DNA of 64,000 bases from assembly GCA_026708185.1 (NCBI GenBank), contig JAPOVK010000053.1, positions 62,001 through 126,000 of the forward strand, written 5' to 3'. Below are positions 62,066-64,000 of this stretch, in pieces. This DNA comes from Gammaproteobacteria bacterium. Lineage in GTDB: Bacteria > Pseudomonadota > Gammaproteobacteria > Pseudomonadales > Azotimanducaceae. The position numbers were made by a program, and so were the translations under genes. The notes under the pieces are model-generated. The model saw nothing but the letters and a program-made list of their open reading frames with translations. It was not told the origin of the DNA and did no database searches. The number at the start of each line of letters is the position of its first letter. Within the stretch, counting starts at the first letter, position 1.

Positions 62066-62452
62066 ATGAAGAAGTCCGAAGCTGGCAAGGAAACCCTTTG
62101 TCGCCGGTTGAATCCGGGTCTCTCCGGGCGCATCGCCGTCACTGTGCTCGCGGTGGCGAGCGTCGCTTTCCTTCCCGCCGTCACGGTCGCCCAAGGAGTT
62201 GCCGGCGATGCGGCGGCGGGCAAGGCGAAGGCGGCTGTCTGCGCCGCTTGCCATGGCCCGGCCGGCGTTTCCGTCAATCCCGCCTGGCCCAGTCTCGCCG
62301 GACAGCAACCGGTCTACCTCGCCAAGCAGATTCGCCTGTTCCGGGACGGGGTGCGCGTCGAGCCGACGATGCAGCCGTTCGTGCAGAACTTGTCGGATGA
62401 GGACATCGACGACATCGCGGCCTACTACGCGGAGCTCTCGCCTTGTCCTTGA
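62066..62452 (+). CDS. exported class I cytochrome c (c4/c5-like)
   Basis: 128 residues from ATG 62066. Signal peptide with ALAV-type helix (RIAVTVLAVASVAFLPAVTV), then a single c-type heme domain with CAACH (about 58-62), GVSVNPAWPSLAGQQPVYLA and the Met ligand in RVEPTMQPFVQNLSDEDIDD then IAAYYAELSP. A small soluble electron carrier, perhaps donating to the nor system. Strong GAGGGAGG site just before the ATG. Confidence 0.85.
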   Translation: MKKSEAGKETLCRRLNPGLSGRIAVTVLAVASVAFLPAVTVAQGVAGDAAAGKAKAAVCAACHGPAGVSVNPAWPSLAGQQPVYLAKQIRLFRDGVRVEPTMQPFVQNLSDEDIDDIAAYYAELSPCP

Positions 62453-62486
62453 GCGTTCTGCTGCTTGACGTGACCGGGTCGATCCC

Positions 62487-63959
62487 GTGGACCGAACGCT
62501 AACTCGTTTCATTGCCGCGTTGCGCAACGCGGAAGTGCGGATCTCCCCCGCCGAGACCTTGGACGCCATGAATGCCTTGGAGCTGGTCGGCTTCGCGGAT
62601 CGCGAATTCCTGAAGGACTCGCTATCCCTCGTGCTGCCGAAAACACCGGACGAGAAGGACACGTTCGAGACCACCTTCGACCAGTTCTTCTCCTTCGACG
62701 ACGTGTCGGGTCGTTCTGCAGTGGCTAGCGACGAGGAGGGCGAGGCCGGCGAAACTGGCGATGACGACGGTTCCGCCCAGGGCGAAGGTATCGGCGGCGG
62801 CAAGGGGGGTGGCAAAGCCAAGAAGGGCAAGCCCAAGCTCGCTGCCCTCGAAGAGGAAGAGGACGAGGATCTGGGTCCGGGCGAAATGGCGGAGCCGCGC
62901 TCCGAGCTCGGCCGACTGCTGATGCAGAACAGCACCGTCGAGTTGACCGTGCGCATGGCCGATGCCGCCCGCGAGGCGAAGCTCGAGGACATCCAGGTGT
63001 TCACGCAGAAGGGCCTCTATACGCGCAAGATCATGGACGCCATGGGCCTTGCCGACCTGGTCCGCGAGATTGGCGACGCGCGCCTGAGTCCACGGATTCC
63101 GGAGCGGCGTTTGGGCCAGGAGCTCAAGAAGCGCCGGGACTGGCTGCGCGAGCAGGTGCGCGACTACGTGGAGCGGCAGTTCCTTCTGCACGCCGACGCG
63201 ACGGGGCGCCGGCTGCGCGAGGAACTGCTGCAGAAGGTGAAGCTCTCCAACGTCGAGCACCGCAACTTCCGCCTGATCCAGGAGATCGTGTTTCGCATGG
63301 CGAAGAAGCTCGTCGCCCTGCACTCCAGGCGCCGCAAGGTGTTCAAGCGGGGTCAGCTCAACGTCCCGCGCACCTTGCGCTACAACATGAGCTACGACGG
63401 CTCGATCTTCGACCTGCACTGGAAGTCGGTGAAGGTGGACCGGCCGAAGGTGTTCGCCATCTGCGATGTCTCGGGATCGGTCGCGAGCTATGCGCGCTTC
63501 ATGCTGATGTTTCTCTATTCCCTCGACGAAGTCATGCCGAAAGTGCGTTCGTTCGCGTTCTCTTCGGACTTGGCCGAGGTGACGGATCTCTTCGAACGCA
63601 CCAAGATCGAGGATGCCATCGCCAAGGTGCTGCGCGACTACAGCGGCGGCTCGACGGACTACGGCCAGGCGTTCGCGGACTTCCGCAAGCTCTGCATGGA
63701 CGACGTGGACAATCGAACGACCATCGTGATCCTCGGCGATGCGCGCAACAACTACGGCGATCCGCGCACGGACATCCTGAAGGAGATGTACGACCGGTCG
63801 AAGCGCGTCATCTGGCTCAACCCGGAGTCGCGCAGCACGTGGAACGTGGGCGATGCGGAGATGCGCAAGTACACGGCCTACGTGCACCAGGCGGAGGAGT
63901 GCAACTCGCTTGTGCATCTCAACCGCGTCGTTGGCAACCTGCTGCGGGCCGTGAGTTGA
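62487..63959 (+). CDS. CoxE-like VWA-domain protein
   Basis: 490 residues from GTG 62487. N-terminal helical domain, a charged linker (EEGEAGETGDDDGSAQGEGI and a GGKGGGKAKKGK basic patch), then a C-terminal VWA domain with MIDAS DVSGSVASYARF (about 326), matching the CoxE/VWA protein class. These partner with MoxR-type AAA ATPases to activate metalloenzymes or transport. NorD is also a VWA protein, so a role with the nor cluster is possible; however NorD proteins are usually longer. The next gene starts 5 bases after its stop. Confidence 0.85.
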   Translation: MDRTLTRFIAALRNAEVRISPAETLDAMNALELVGFADREFLKDSLSLVLPKTPDEKDTFETTFDQFFSFDDVSGRSAVASDEEGEAGETGDDDGSAQGEGIGGGKGGGKAKKGKPKLAALEEEEDEDLGPGEMAEPRSELGRLLMQNSTVELTVRMADAAREAKLEDIQVFTQKGLYTRKIMDAMGLADLVREIGDARLSPRIPERRLGQELKKRRDWLREQVRDYVERQFLLHADATGRRLREELLQKVKLSNVEHRNFRLIQEIVFRMAKKLVALHSRRRKVFKRGQLNVPRTLRYNMSYDGSIFDLHWKSVKVDRPKVFAICDVSGSVASYARFMLMFLYSLDEVMPKVRSFAFSSDLAEVTDLFERTKIEDAIAKVLRDYSGGSTDYGQAFADFRKLCMDDVDNRTTIVILGDARNNYGDPRTDILKEMYDRSKRVIWLNPESRSTWNVGDAEMRKYTAYVHQAEECNSLVHLNRVVGNLLRAVS

Positions 63960-63963
63960 CGCG

Positions 63964-64000
63964 ATGAGCGAGATCACCGAACCGTCCGCCGCAGGCGGGT
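63964..64000 (+). CDS. start of an unidentified protein (cut by window)
   Basis: ATG 63964, five bases after the VWA gene stop, gives MSEITEPSAAGG and leaves the window. Too short to assign; a MoxR-type ATPase would be a common partner of a VWA gene, but the MoxR gene usually precedes, so this is only a guess. Confidence 0.4.
   Translation, partial: MSEITEPSAAGG

Noticed and set aside
62487-63959. NorD assignment of the VWA protein
   Set aside because: VWA domain and linker fit CoxE-like proteins, and length is shorter than typical NorD; not adjacent to norQ.

Overview
The window reads as a high-GC chromosomal segment of an uncultured gammaproteobacterium. The best support is the gene order bepA-like M48 peptidase, tusA-like sulfur carrier, PerM/AI-2E permease, dapA, bamC (about 26.3-31.3 kb). 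From memory this resembles the PA1005-PA1011 neighbourhood of Pseudomonas, and bamC directly after dapA is typical of Gammaproteobacteria. MlaA, a two-subunit cytochrome c-type nitric oxide reductase and RecQ fit this assignment. Several features are more typical of environmental genomes: three duplicated-permease (ADOP-type) genes, three toxin-antitoxin pairs, many oxidoreductases and acyl-CoA enzymes, and several families of small palindromic repeats.

Layout. 1-0.8 kb: tail of an AAA/DUF4143 protein. 1.2-17 kb: a regulator and permease region with ADOP permease 1, an NtrC-type regulator, an NtrY-like histidine kinase, then a 3.3 kb block of unrelated material (6.3-9.6 kb), the tail of an ABC ATPase, ADOP permease 2, a PIN/Phd pair, a MaoC-type hydratase and ADOP permease 3. 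The 3.3 kb block starts inside the kinase and ends inside the ATPase, so both host genes are broken. It holds small unknown genes, a class II tRNA-like gene with an 8-nucleotide anticodon loop, a strong terminator and two copies of a promoter-plus-hairpin module. 17-25.3 kb: an AbrB/PIN pair, a translationally coupled peptide-type ABC importer with a metallo-beta-lactamase-fold enzyme, and HicA/HicB. 25.4-33.8 kb: nucleoside hydrolase, the bepA-to-bamC block and a spondin-domain exported repeat protein. 33.8-47.5 kb: RND pump and adaptor, then an oxidoreductase/CoA cluster (acyl-CoA dehydrogenase, metallophosphoesterase, nitronate monooxygenase, alcohol dehydrogenase, a frameshifted beta-propeller glycosidase-like gene, P-loop kinase, CoA transferase, Baeyer-Villiger monooxygenase). 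47.5-57.4 kb: pentapeptide-like protein with a DUF2089 partner, RecQ, Gfo/Idh/MocA enzyme, LLM enzyme, M16 protease, alpha/beta hydrolase and MlaA. 57.4-64 kb: a five-unit palindromic tandem array, a degenerate Rpn-like gene, norCB, an ECF sigma module, a cytochrome c and a CoxE-like VWA protein.

The most unusual signal is an interspersed palindromic element. It forms a pure tandem array in non-coding DNA (46-bp period), abuts a ribosome binding site, and also lies inside two unrelated genes (a MaoC hydratase, twice, and recQ, once). In both genes it is read in the same frame and gives the same peptide (about EPSAGEREGEPLAR), with a period adjusted to 45 bp. This behaves like a protein-coding palindromic element. 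A second family of double-hairpin repeats occurs between genes and once inside the coding start of an ABC permease.
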